From assembly GCA_020698575.1 (NCBI GenBank), contig CM036244.1, positions 26,623,534 through 26,687,533 on the forward strand: 64,000 nt of DNA, given 5' to 3'. This document shows, piece after piece, positions 46,511 through 57,154 of the stretch (its first letter is position 1; each line of letters starts with the position of its first letter). Source of the stretch: Bostrychus sinensis (lineage: Eukaryota > Chordata > Actinopteri > Gobiiformes > Eleotridae). The notes under the pieces were generated by a model, which was given only the letters and a program-made list of their open reading frames with translations, was not told the origin of the DNA and made no database searches. Made by a program: the position numbers and the translations under genes.

Positions 46511-48223
46511 CACTGTAACAGATTGTTGTAATATCAACAGTATTTTACTGTAATATGCACAGTACATTACTGTAAAATGTTTATACAGTAGACTACTGTA
46601 ATGTGCATTGAATTGTGGGGGGAAGTAATGTTACACTAACTACTGTAAAAATTACAGTAGTGAATTTAGGCAGGAAAATCTGACCAATAGGAAGAGAGAT
46701 TTAGCAAATTTGCATAAGATGACATTTTCTTCACTTGGTGGAAGAGAACCACACAGAGGAGATTGCAGATTGTATCCCTACTCACACTTTAACAAAAGTA
46801 AGTACCTATATTATATATATTTTATATTATATTTACCATTGTTTAGATTGTATAAATGTATACTCACTTTTCATCTATGAGATAACTTAGCAGAGTCAAC
46901 TGAGGTTCCTAATGTCAGTTACATGTGCTAGCTAACCATAAACTAAAATAATGAACTGTATTTTTGTCTGTTTATGCAGTTAACAAATTTAGTTTTGACT
47001 TGTACAAAGTTTTAAACTAAATTAAACTTAGAATAATCAAATAATAACTAAAAATAGAATGTGCTTAAGTCAATTTTCCAGTCAATGTTCCAAGTACAAT
47101 TTTAAAAAACAACTTAAATTAGTCTACACCAGCACCAAGCACCTAATGACAGCTGACAACACTGACTTCATATTGTGTCCAGTCAATGAAAAATATTTAT
47201 TTTATACTTTCAGACGGTTTCTCTAAATGAACAAGAAACATGGATCTATCAGGAAGCAGGAGGTGCACTCAGGTAATGACCAACTCTGTTAATACAACTG
47301 AATATTGTTTCACTCTGTTACATCAAGAATATACTGTACTGAATGTAAAAATACATTTTGTTCTCGTTGTCTTAAGTTTTTCCTGTTCTTTCTAAATCTA
47401 GATAAAAATTTTTCCAAGTCCAAGGCTGAACTGGGACTTTTTCTCCTGGACATTACTTCAGCTGCTAAAACTTCTAACAGGAGATGGTTCAACAGATTCT
47501 GTGAGTCACAGATGATCCCAGCCCAGACCTCCTCACAATCATCTGTGTAACACTGGATATGTCCTGGCCCGTTACAGCACTGGACTTGCGAAACACTAAA
47601 GTTTGAAGATTGTTTTCAGTGATAATTTTAATACAGTGTATTGGAAATCTATATATGCGATGGTGTTTTAGTAAAAGACACAAGTAACAGTGAGGAAGTA
47701 TACTGGTAAATTGTTTTTGGGTAATGCATTATATAAAGTTATGTAATCTACTTCATCCTACAGATAATACACACACTGTTCACAAGGAAAACATTTAGTG
47801 TGTTTAATGAGACCACACAAGTTTTTTATGACAAGGAATGTTATATTCATTCTGATGTTCTATGTCTTTAGTGATTCAGTTTATGGTTGACATGTATTTT
47901 TATCCAATCAATGTCAAAGACCAAAATGTTTGTGTGTTTTTAATAAACTAACAAAAATCAAGACAGAGTTTTTGTATTTTTACTGTAAGTAATAGTACAA
48001 TAGTTGGAGTAATTACTGTAAAACATAATACAGTAATAATATTGTATTTTATATTACAGTAATACTGTAAAATAATTTTACAGTAGAACTACTGTGATTG
48101 CTATTACAGTAATACTGTAAAATCAGTCTACAGTAACACTACTGTAATAGATTTTACAGTAACTTACTGGCAACCAGCTTCCAGTAAGTTACTGTAAAAT
48201 CTACAATAAAATTTTAACTGTAG
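46511..48223 (+). mobile_element. CACTGTAA-ended element carrying a spliced mini-gene
   Basis: The left end 'cactgtaacag' is followed by many 'ttactgtaa/ttacagtaa' boxes (46540-46660). The right side (47980-48223) is packed with the same boxes plus the hairpin 'cttactggcaaccagcttccagtaag' (48161-48188) and ends near 'ttttaactgtag'. Such ends and subterminal boxes recall the CACTA/EnSpm superfamily in fish. The two ends are not a perfect inverted pair and I see no clear target duplication, so limits are approximate. Between them lies unique DNA with promoter boxes, splice sites and a poly(A) signal (next entry). No transposase is visible. Confidence 0.6.
47227..47550 (+). CDS. Spliced 64-residue ORF inside the CACTGTAA element
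   Basis: Coding parts are 47227-47272 and 47402-47550. The upstream exon starts after 'ttatactttcag' (47213), has ATG at 47227 (MNKKHGSIRKQEV) and ends in phase 1 at CAG before GTAATG. The second part starts after 'cctgttctttctaaatctag' (47401) and continues in frame DKNFSKSKAELGLF..., with a WFNRFCES stretch, to TAA at 47548-47550. A non-coding first exon probably ends at 46797 (donor GTAAGTACC), with a CCAAT box at 46684 and an ATTTGCAT octamer at 46708. AATAAA follows at 47942. No domain recognised. A frame kept across two splice sites is suggestive, not proof; an alternative is a non-coding RNA with a chance ORF. Confidence 0.45.
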
Positions 48224-48923
48224 ATTTGTATTAAGACTGTATGGTACCATGTTATGCCATTTGTTCTACATAGAGAGTTACAGACAGCAAGGTTTTTGTC
48301 TTGTGCTTCTATCCACAGTGTAATATGTGATGTGTTACATTGGCTGGTGTAATACTGTAATAGCCATAATTGTCTAATCGCTCTAATATGCAGCTTTGCT
48401 CTTGGACATGACAAGGGCAACGTGAGCTCATAAACAGTGATTACCATCACTTAAAATCAGCACACAGAACTACAGAGGCTAAGTGTTGGCTGGAGAGAGA
48501 TGGAATGCCTCCCCCTCCTGCCTCTTGGTTTGACAGACAGAAAGAAAAGGTCGCCTACTGGTGGCACATATGTGATGGACTGAGCGAGAACTAAAGAGAG
48601 TGCTGAACCCAGGCAAAGAGGCAGAGAGAAAGAGCTGTCAGATCCCCAGATCTATCCATTTGTGAGATTGACAAGCTGTCAGTGCAGTCCACACATCCTC
48701 AGAGGAACCAGGAGACGAGCCCGAGCTCTCACTTTCCACAGCCATCTGCTTCCCTCCCACTCACGGCTTTGTCACAGCACAAGTTTGGCAGAGATGGTTG
48801 TTTAAGCAAATGGCATTACATTTACTGAGTGTCCAAGCATGAGACTTGAGTTCTGAAGTGAAAGACATGAGTTTCTTTGTTGGCTTTGGTTTCACTTTTT
48901 TTCTCTCTAGTAGATAAGTACAC
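48224..48923. other. Unique non-coding DNA
   Basis: 48480-48790 is more balanced in composition, with no repeat and no splice-bounded frame. It is a weak conserved-element candidate. Confidence 0.35.
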
Positions 48924-49320
48924 TAGGGCTGCACAATAAAAAAATTAGAAAATGTGATATGCAAAACTATGTTGAATATTGCAATATCAATAAAACTGCT
49001 GATATTTGTATACTTTTTGTGACAGTCATTCTTCTTCCTCTTTCTTCCTCTTATTTCATTGGGGGTCGTGGATACTGGAGTAACTTTGAGCCTTAGGCAG
49101 GGTACACCCTGAACAGGGGCCAGCTTGTCGCAGGGCTGACAAAAAGAAATACGCAGACAGACGAGCAGTAACTCTCACATTCATTCACTAGGAGCAATTA
49201 GAGTCACCAATTCACCTAACACATAAATGTCGAATGAAGGCAATGGTAGGACACTTATTCTAAATGTCAGATAGAGGACCAAAACATTGCAATATTGCTT
49301 TTACTAATGACATGTTCAAT
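48924..49320. mobile_element. Truncated hAT MITE with nested LINE/SINE tail
   Basis: 'Tagggctgcacaataaaa' at 48924 is the hAT end. 'Gtcagatagaggaccaaaacattgcaatattgc' (49267-49299) is the inverse of 'tatggtcctccatctgacag' in the MITE at 44050, so the same family continues in inverted order. Between them (49050-49235) lies a minus-strand L2-like tail: 'gggggtcgtggatactgg', 'ggcagggtacaccctgaacagg', 'cgcagggctgac', 'caattagagtcaccaattcacctaac'. No right-hand hAT end is found. Confidence 0.65.
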
Positions 49321-50283
49321 GTCATTATTAGACTTTGACCAGAGACATTTTAATCTATTTCTACAACACACATCCATCATCTTTAGGGGGTTCCAAACAT
49401 ATGCTGTACTTCATTTCATCTACTCAAAGATGTGCCAGGAACATTTACTAAAAAATCTCTATTTACATTGTATCTTGAGAGATGACCGTGTTTGTGTCTT
49501 TGGAGCTGATATTTTATGCACTATCTCCGGGCTGTAAAAGCTCATTTCATAGATCCCCAGAGACCTGTTAACCCCTCATATTCTTCCCACTACATCCAAT
49601 ACGTACCAGAGTGAGCCTTCACCCACTGTGTGTTGTTTGTGTGTAAAGCAGACTTTTTCTCCATTATTGTTAACTGCTCAGATCCATTCATTATTCAGCT
49701 CTTCACCAGCTGCACCACACCCCAAGCAGCACCGAAATAAAACAAGGTTAAGAATTGGCATGAAATGTGTCTCGGCAGATCAAGTGTAGGGGTGAGGGGG
49801 GCTGCTGGAGACACAGAGGTACAGGCCTTTATCAGAGTGCCATCTTTTATTAATTGCCCTGGTGCTTAGACTGCCAGTTTCTCCATGATCATTAATGCAT
49901 GCACGGGATAACGTATTTACATGTTCTTATGAATTATGGATGTGGAGGGAGGGGTGTACAGTGTTGTGTAGGGCCTCTGCCCACAGGTCTCACTGTGTGA
50001 GCTTGTCTGTAAGCAGACTTGCATTTGCATTCAGAGTCTACGGTGAAATTAAGTTGGAAGGTGTCTGTTAGTTCATATATCTCCTTTGCATTCCTGTAGG
50101 GTCAAAAGGTTCCAATATCACACTGGAATATCAAAATGCCACACTGCCATGTTCATACTGCCATCCATAGTTTTGATAATTTGTTAAAACTGCAAGTTTC
50201 AGTTGTCACTTTAGAGTTTTGCTCAGATTCCATGTTTTGATTCTGTCTTATGCTGGATTCATATCATCAAGAACTATTACATG
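49321..50283. other. Unique non-coding DNA
   Basis: Nothing recognisable. The dinucleotide TG at 50282-50283 is the left target copy of the next element. Confidence 0.4.
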
Positions 50284-51597
50284 CACTGTAAAAAAAAAAA
50301 CCTGTAAATTTTACGGTAAAAAACTGACAGCTGTGGTTGCCAGAATTCTACCGTAAAAAATACAGGAGATCTGTATTTAATTTTACAGTAAAATATTATC
50401 TCAGCTCTTGTTTTTACAGTGTTTGACTTGAGTTTTAATGATAATTTACTGTATAATTTAAAGTTATTACCTTTAAAAACAAATACATTAACTGTATATT
50501 TTACAATTTATGACTTAAATTTTAATCAACATTTACTGTAAAAGTTTAAAGATATTATCTTTAAAAACAAATACATTAACTGTATATTTTACAGTTTATG
50601 ACTTACGTTTTAATCATCATTTACTGTAAAATTTTAAATTATTAGCTTTAATAAAAATGTGTTAATCTGTACATCTTACCATAAAATACTTTCTTTTTCA
50701 CAGTAAAAAACTGGCAGCTGTGGTTGCCAGAATTCTACCATAAAAAAATACGGAGTAACTTTTTTACTAACAATTCAACTTATGAGTCAAAAATGTAAAT
50801 AAATGTTAATACAATATTTAGATCTAACATATAAATCAATAACTGTTTAAACTTCCAGTAAAATAATCACTTAACATAACACAACTGTAACTTTAACACA
50901 GAAATACATTTATTTTTTTCAGAAGATGACAATTGAGTATAAATATAGTAGAATCTTTTAAAAGCATGTCATACATTTTCAATTGACATGACTTTTAGCT
51001 TTTAGCCAAATCAGCAGTACATTTTGATTTTTTACAACAGTTTAAAAAAATACATAGATTAATACTTACAGGTCAGGGTTACATGTACTGGCATGGAATT
51101 AGCTGCAGAAAGTGTTGCTCATGATGTAGGTCCATAGAGAAAAATGTCTGCCTCTGTATGGCTCAGAGGTAAAGCTGCGGTGCATTTGCAGAGCAACTGC
51201 AGCAGAAAAATGTCCTGGTTTCTTCCAACAGTCCAATGACAGTGCAGTCAGTCTGTTGTCCACAGTTGTTCAAGATGTGTCTGCCTTTAAGTACGAAATG
51301 CCACAGCTCCTTACGTAGTCCATGTCCACCATAGAGCAAACACCAAAACTATGAAAATAAGAGAACAAGAACTTTTTTTTGTCCAAACTGAGCAGTACTC
51401 AGTGTACCACAATTATTTCTCTGAAACTTGATAGAGGAGTAGAAGTTATAGAAGAATTTAGCTGGATCACCAAACTTTTATTTAATCTTTTTGATCAAAA
51501 TGAATTGTGTTATGGTCATGAGTTACACCATTGATAGCTTCAGTCCAACAGTTACTTTTAACTCTGTTAAGCTCCATACCCAGGTCTCTCACTAAAG

Positions 51598-51685
51598 TTT
51601 TTTATTTTTTTTTATTTAACCAGTTAAAAATATTTGAGAACCAGTTCTTATTTGCAAACAAAGAGGCCAAGACGTGTTGCCAATT
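51598..51685. repeat. Retroposon tail fragment
   Basis: 'Tttatttaaccagttaaaaatatttgagaaccagttcttatttgcaaacaaagaggccaagacg' follows the order of a common teleost tail ('tttatttaaccaggtaa ... gagacctggccaaga'). It is short and decayed, and nested in the CACTG element. Confidence 0.5.
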
Positions 51686-51846
51686 AACTTAGTAGCAAAA
51701 CTGGGATATGTTGCCACTATTGCAAATTTTTTTAGATATATTGTTACTATTAAATTAAAAATTAGCTATTCATGAAATGTTTTTTTTTACATTTTGGTTT
51801 AAAATGTTACAGTAGAAAATTAGTATACTATAATAAAACTTACAGA

Positions 51847-52591
51847 TAGGGATGCACCGATACCATTTTTTTTCAAACCGATACGAGTACGAGTACTTCC
51901 ATTTGAGTACTCGCCGATACTGAGTACCGATACGAGTACTTATATAGGGGTTACTTTATTGTTTATACAGTCACACTGCTGTATCTCATCCATCCCATAC
52001 CGTGTCGTCTTTTTGCCGTCCATCCCCACTCTGCGATGCTAAGTTATTTTCACAACAGAGTAGTTTGAACACAACTAACCACGGCTAAACTTTGCTCAAT
52101 ATGGACATGTTATACCTCATTTTAAAGCTTAGATTCTCCTCTATTCAGTCGCTAAAATGCTTTTAAAGACAGATTGAGCATCTGCGCATAACCAGTGGAG
52201 ATTCGCCAAGACATACAGCAGCTAACACAGCAGCTAATACAATTAGCAACAGTATTTCTTATGTTTTATCAGACAACAACTGCTTCGTGCTTATATAATT
52301 TTCGGGACAACTAGGACAACAAAAGGACAACAGCTTAAGTTTTAAAACTCACATATGATTTGGGATAAGTCTGGTTGAGGAGAATATAAGCTCAGCTTTG
52401 CTTTTATCTCCATACAGTACACTTTAAAATCCAACCACAGGTTTCTCACTCCTCAGCTGAGAGAGGAAGGTCACGTGACAGCGCTGTAGTGGTATCGGTT
52501 GTTGGTATCGGGCCACTTTTATGAATACGAGTACGAGTACTTGGACATGGTATCGGTATCGATACCCGATACTGGTATCGGTGCATCCCTA
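51847..52591. mobile_element. hAT MITE, 745 bp, perfect ends and 8-bp duplication
   Basis: Ends are perfect inverted repeats of 19 bases ('tagggatgcaccgatacca'). CTTACAGA flanks both sides (51839-51846 and 52592-52599). Inside each end are repeated 'cgatacgagtacgagtact' boxes, the subterminal repeats of this common fish MITE. It lies inside the CACTG element, at what reads as a splice donor on the minus strand. The perfect ends suggest it is younger than the other insertions. Confidence 0.95.
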
Positions 52592-53891
52592 CTTACAGAC
52601 TACGAGTCAGAAGTTATGAGATGGCTTCAGACAGAGCCCACACAACCCTGCCTTCTTCTTCTTGTCCATACTGGTCTATAGCGTTGAGTTACAATAACAG
52701 TTCATTGGAACAGTTCAGTGGAAACGTTACAGGTCTCTCTGAAGCAGGTGAAACAAATTCCAGGACCTAAAGGAGAAACAAAAGATAGACAAAATATAAT
52801 TTATCATGTTTATCCCTTAACCAGTAACTACATACATGCATCTAAAGCTCTGAAGTGTCTGCATTTGACTCCAAAATTATTCAATAATTATTCAACAATT
52901 TTTCCTTCTTTTAATATCTTTACTTATCCCACAAAATCAAATAAAATTACAAAGTGTTGGTTGGAGACAGAAAATGTTTTTGAGGGAACAGTTCCATGTT
53001 GAATAATTAGGAAGAATCCCTATGGGCAATCATATTGAAAGAAAAAAAACAACATTGTTGTATTAATTCTGCTTCACTCTTTAATTTTTTTAAGACGTTC
53101 ATGTCTTACCTACAATGTGACAACTCTAGAAGAGCGCAGCGTGTGCATCACAGGGACTTGTTCCCTGAAAAGAGAAAGAGGGGAAACAGTCATAACCAAA
53201 CAACAACAATGATGAAGATACTATGAATGCTGACAGCTTACCTGTAGGTTTTTGCAGATTAAATAAAGTAGTTTCTTGATTAGCTTCTCTTATACTGCTA
53301 AACAAAGAAAACCATATCAGTTATTTCCAAACTAAAACAGAACAGAACAGTTTTTAAAATGTGTTCCCACATTTTAAAAACACACAACACAATAATAATA
53401 GTGGCATTGACCTTATCCTTTCCTCACAGATTTTTCATGAATTTTGTGTTGTGCTACTGGCTTAGTCACTCCAGACAGATACTCACACAGCCATAGATGG
53501 ACCACCACCATAATGATAAACCTGTGCCACTTGACCTGACTGCAAATGGGGATCCTTCTGTCAGACGACACTGGAATAGTGCAAGACAAAAACATAAGAT
53601 ACAGTCTGATTAACAAGAGAGGCAATCGTTTATGTTTTAGAGGTTTTCATTACTACATTTCAACAGCTGATTCACAAAGAATTCTCCATCCTAAACAGAT
53701 TGAGTACTTACTGGACATTTATGTGTCTTTCACAGTGTAATAATAAAAAAACAAAAAAAAAACAAAAACAACAACAAACAAACATTAAAGCAGAATGTAC
53801 CTGTGGATAAATATTGTTGACTGTAGTTCTACTCGTAGGCAGATGTGAATGATGTGATGTGATGATTGAAAACTTCATGCTCAAGGTTGGA

Positions 53892-53914
53892 ATAATAATA
53901 ATAATAATAATAAC
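53892..53914. repeat. (AAT)n microsatellite
   Basis: About seven AAT units. An A/C-rich simple stretch lies nearby at 53744-53785. Confidence 0.85.
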
Positions 53915-54296
53915 AGGTCAGCAATTCTATCAATATGTATGCACTGCCTTCACATGTATTATGGAATACATGTTTAAGTGAAATCCAGATTAAAAACAGT
54001 ATAATTATGGACAGTTTCACTGTTATTTAAAAAGAAACGAGGCTAAGTGTGGTGGAGTTTGCAAAGTATATTTTTCCTTTACCCTCTCTCTCAAGTCCAC
54101 ACATAACAAAAATTCTAACGATTTCAGAACAAAACCAAGCATTTTTCTACAGCAAATACAAAACCAGGACAATAAAATCATAATTGTCTTATCACAGAAC
54201 TACTGAAGAGCAGTAAAACTCACCGTGAAGCCTCAGTAGTAACTCCGTTGTTACTGCTAGCCGCTGTTAGCGCTAACCGTCCTCGCAGCTTTATAT

Positions 54297-54695
54297 TTCA
54301 TTTATTTATTTATATGGGACAGCGTGTATTAATGAACAGCAGCTAGTGCCGTAAATACACCGGATTATAGCTCAGAACTAATTTCCATCCGTGGTCCCCT
54401 CTCACTCACTCACATTCACGAACACAGACAGACAACCATTCACCCTCACATTCATTCACTAGGGTCAATTTAGAGTCACCAATTCTCCTAACACATGCAT
54501 GTCTTTGGACGTCTTTGCATGTCATTAGTCTTTGGACGGTGGGAGGAAGCCGGAGAACCCGGAGAGAACCCACGGTAACACGGGGAGGACATGCAGACTC
54601 CACCCAGAGAGATTGTGTGATGGTGTGTGTTGGTCGGCCCGGGGCTTGAACCCACGACCGCCTTGCTGGGAGGCGAGAATGCTAACCGCTCTGCA
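54297..54695 (-). mobile_element. tRNA-derived SINE, about 400 bp, nested
   Basis: On the minus strand the head reads 'agcggttagcattctcgcc' (box A, about 54672-54690) and 'gtgggttcaagcccc' (box B, about 54643-54657). The body follows with 'gtctgcatgtcctccccgtgtt', 'cttcctcccaccgtccaaagac' and 'ttggtgactctaaattgaccc', then 'ggaccacggatggaaattagttctgagctataatccggtg' and an (AAAT)n tail. Direct repeats AGCTGCAGAG (upstream) and AGCTGCGAG (downstream) are a likely target duplication. All modules are present. It interrupts the inferred first exon of the transcript on this strand. Confidence 0.85.
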
Positions 54696-54699
54696 GCTG

Positions 54700-54960
54700 T
54701 TTGGTCACATTTGAATTCACGTGCCAAAGAGTAATCATCAGACAGACATGTCCTCCGCTAATGTTTACAAGCACTGGCTAAAAGTCCAACGGGGAAAGCA
54801 GAGTCAGTGGAGTCCTGGAGCACACGCGGACAGCAGCAGACCTCTAGCCCCACCCCTTTGCCTTCACACACCACTCTGAGTGACAGCTGTCAATCACTCA
54901 TCTGTATGTCCCGCCTCTGGGAGCAGGATGTGTTAGATGGGTGGGAATTTACTGTTTATT
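54700..54960 (-). promoter_or_regulatory. Possible promoter of the CACTG-element transcript
   Basis: Read on the minus strand, this block is less AT-rich and contains 'gaggcgggac', 'gattgacagctgtcactcag' and 'ggggtggggc', which look like GC boxes and a palindromic site. It lies just upstream of the inferred first exon, from which the SINE now separates it. A TATA-like 'aaatataaagc' near 54290 is partly made by the SINE tail and is therefore not trusted. Confidence 0.3.
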
Positions 54961-55594
54961 TTCTTCTATCTATCAGAAAACATAGTAAAATATGTACACC
55001 CCTGGTCTATCATAACAAGTCTGACCACAGACCACAAACAGAAATTATTAATATAGGCTCATAAGGCTGCAATAAATACATAAATATTAATAATTTGTTA
55101 GATAGGCAGGCTATTATAATATTTATTATTATATCTACTTACAATAAACTATATATATTTTGCAATATATTATCGTAAAATTTACAACAGTGAGTTATTT
55201 GTTTTACTGCAGGTGAATGTTATTAACACATAGCCTACTTTCTGTAAATGTAACTGTAAAAAACGAAATTACTGTACAAATTACAATGTTGACCATTATA
55301 TTAATAACAGGATATATCTGTAATAAAGACAGTACTCATATATTTTACAGTGTTATACTGTATAAAATACAAAAAATAATAGCAAAAAATACAGTTTTGC
55401 CTTGTTTTTAATTTAAAAATGTTTATTGTTAATTACTGTAACCAAAACAGTATTTTACCGATATATCATTTATGGTTATTTTCTGTTGAGATTTTACAGA
55501 TTTTTACCGTGAAATTTACAGATATTTTTTACAGTGTGCAAAATGCCTCTAAAGAGACATAATGGGCCAATAGAAGATTCATGCTGTTAGTTTT

Positions 55595-57154
55595 ATACCT
55601 CTTTCACATCATATGATTAATCTCTGTATCAGGCTTTCCGTGTTTTCTTTGTCCTGGAAAACTGCTGAAGTCATCCCAGTATTTAAAGCTGATGATCCCT
55701 TCTGCATGTCAAACTACAGACCAATAGCGATTTTTCAGTTATGTCAAAAATAATGGAGAAAATTCTCTATAATCAATTAATCAAATATCTCGAAAACAGT
55801 GAGCTGCTCAATAACTGTCAGTATGGGTTTCATCCTAAATGTTCTACCCTGTCTGCATTAATATTATTCACAGAACACATCTGATCTGCATTAAACAAAG
55901 GCCATGTGACAGGCGCTGTTCATTGACTTCAGCAAAGCATTTGATACAGTAAACCATCAGATCTTGTTAAAGACACTTGTCTCATTTCACTTTTCCCCAT
56001 CTGTAATACAACTGCTCTCATCATATTTGAGTAACAGATCCCAGGTTGTTACAGTTGGACATGATAAATCTCCACCTTTAGATTGCAAAAAGTGTGTGCC
56101 ACAAAACAGTATTCTGGGTCCACTACTTTTTATTCTCTATATTAATGACCTGCCTCTGATATGTAATTACTCTAAATGTGTATTGTGTGCAGATGACATT
56201 TTTTACTCTGATCCAAATCCTAATCTTGTAAACTCTAAACTGACATCTGATCTTCAAAAATTACAAAATTGGCTGAGGGATAACCATCTTACAATCAATG
56301 TAAAGAAAACTGAATGCATGTACTTTCCAGGAAAATCCTATCTATGTCTAATTCTAATTTGTTTTTGCCAATCAAATACTCTCCACAACAACAACCTTTA
56401 AATATCTTGGTATGCTCCTGGATTCCTACTTACATGCAGTAATTCTATCAACGATCTCATACTGTCTTCCCGTCTGGGCCCTCACCACTAATGATATCAT
56501 AGATCCAGTAGCCAGACTCTTCAACAGAGCCTTTAAGATCCATAAAAGACTACCTGGATGCGTTCATCACTGCACAGCACTGTTTCAGGCAAATGCTCTC
56601 ACCTTTCAGAATTGTATAAACTGTTATGCCATTAATGTTTATTTACAGGTGAAACACAACTTTCTGTTACCAGCTCTGACTGCTCCCCTCACAGCTATGA
56701 ACCAAGGACGTGACTGAACAACAAGATCTTGCTCCCAGGAACTTCTTCCTGTCTCAGCCTTTAAAAACAGTTATGGGCAAAAGTCTTTTTTTCACAACTT
56801 TACCAAAGTGTGAAATACAGTTCCTCACCACATTTGGGCAATGACTTCTCTCCCACAGTTCAAAAAAGCACACAGGCAGTTTCTGGTGGACAGCTCCTCA
56901 TGTGACCACTGACAAACCTGGTTTTGAATCTGACCTCTCTCTGTGTGGATGTGATTTGGGAGTGGTGTTTCTGATGCTCTGTTGTCTTTTGTATGTCTCT
57001 TGTTGTGATTGTAGGTTTTCCCTTTGTGTGCGGCAGAACAGGAACCTACTGTAAACAAGTTTTTTACTTGTTTACTTGAGTCAGGCCCAAATAATTGTAA
57101 CATGACTGTCACTTTTAATTCTTTCCTGTTAATAAATGAAATGAAATGAAATAA
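55595..57154 (+). mobile_element. Frame-broken non-LTR retrotransposon (LINE), 5' truncated
   Basis: Reverse-transcriptase pieces appear in order: an NYRPI-type stretch (about 55716), IDFSKAFDTVNHQ (about 55923, RT motif A), VPQNSILGPLLFILYINDLP (56096-56155, motif B with G changed to N), CADD (56189-56200, motif C, first residue changed) and NVKKTECM (motif D). A second frame (from 56412) holds the RT end and C-terminal part (ISYCLPVWALTT). The 3' end has AATGA repeats (57131-57154). Several frameshifts and stops make it inactive. The motifs fit the broad CR1/L2/Rex1/jockey assemblage; I cannot choose a clade. Confidence 0.85.

Larger units (their letters stand above)
51070..54290 (-). ncRNA. 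Inferred five-exon minus-strand transcript in the CACTG element
   Basis: On the minus strand I see a first exon ending at 54224 (ACG then GTGAGT), then exons 53297-53242 ('tttgtttag' / CAG-GTAAGC), 53164-53110 ('ctcttttcag' / TAG-GTAAGA), 52766-52597 ('tttctccttttag' / TCT-GTAAGT) and 51348-51070 ('ttattttcatag' / CCT-GTAAGTATT). AATAAA occurs on this strand near 50911. The exons contain no long ORF; the longest visible is MDKKKKAGLCGLCLK in the fourth. It is therefore best read as a non-coding or decayed transcript. The run of good sites in one order on one strand is the evidence. No expression data can be seen here. Confidence 0.4.
50284..55536. mobile_element. Large CACTG...CAGTG element (CACTA/EnSpm type), 5.25 kb
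   Basis: It starts 'cactgtaaaaaa' and ends 'ttttttacagtg', a true inverted pair, with TG on both outer sides (50282-50283, 55537-55538). CACTR ends with a 2-3 bp duplication define the CACTA/EnSpm group. Subterminal arrays of 'tttacagta/tactgtaaa' fill 50300-50760 and 55140-55530. The block 'ggcagctgtggttgccagaattctacc' occurs twice on the left (about 50327 and 50710). No transposase frame is present. Instead there is a chain of minus-strand splice sites, and three later insertions: a hAT MITE, a SINE and a retroposon tail. Confidence 0.75.

Noticed and set aside
54280..54300. TATA box for the minus-strand transcript
   Set aside because: The 'aaatataaag' is formed largely by the (AAAT)n tail of the inserted SINE, so it was not part of the original promoter.
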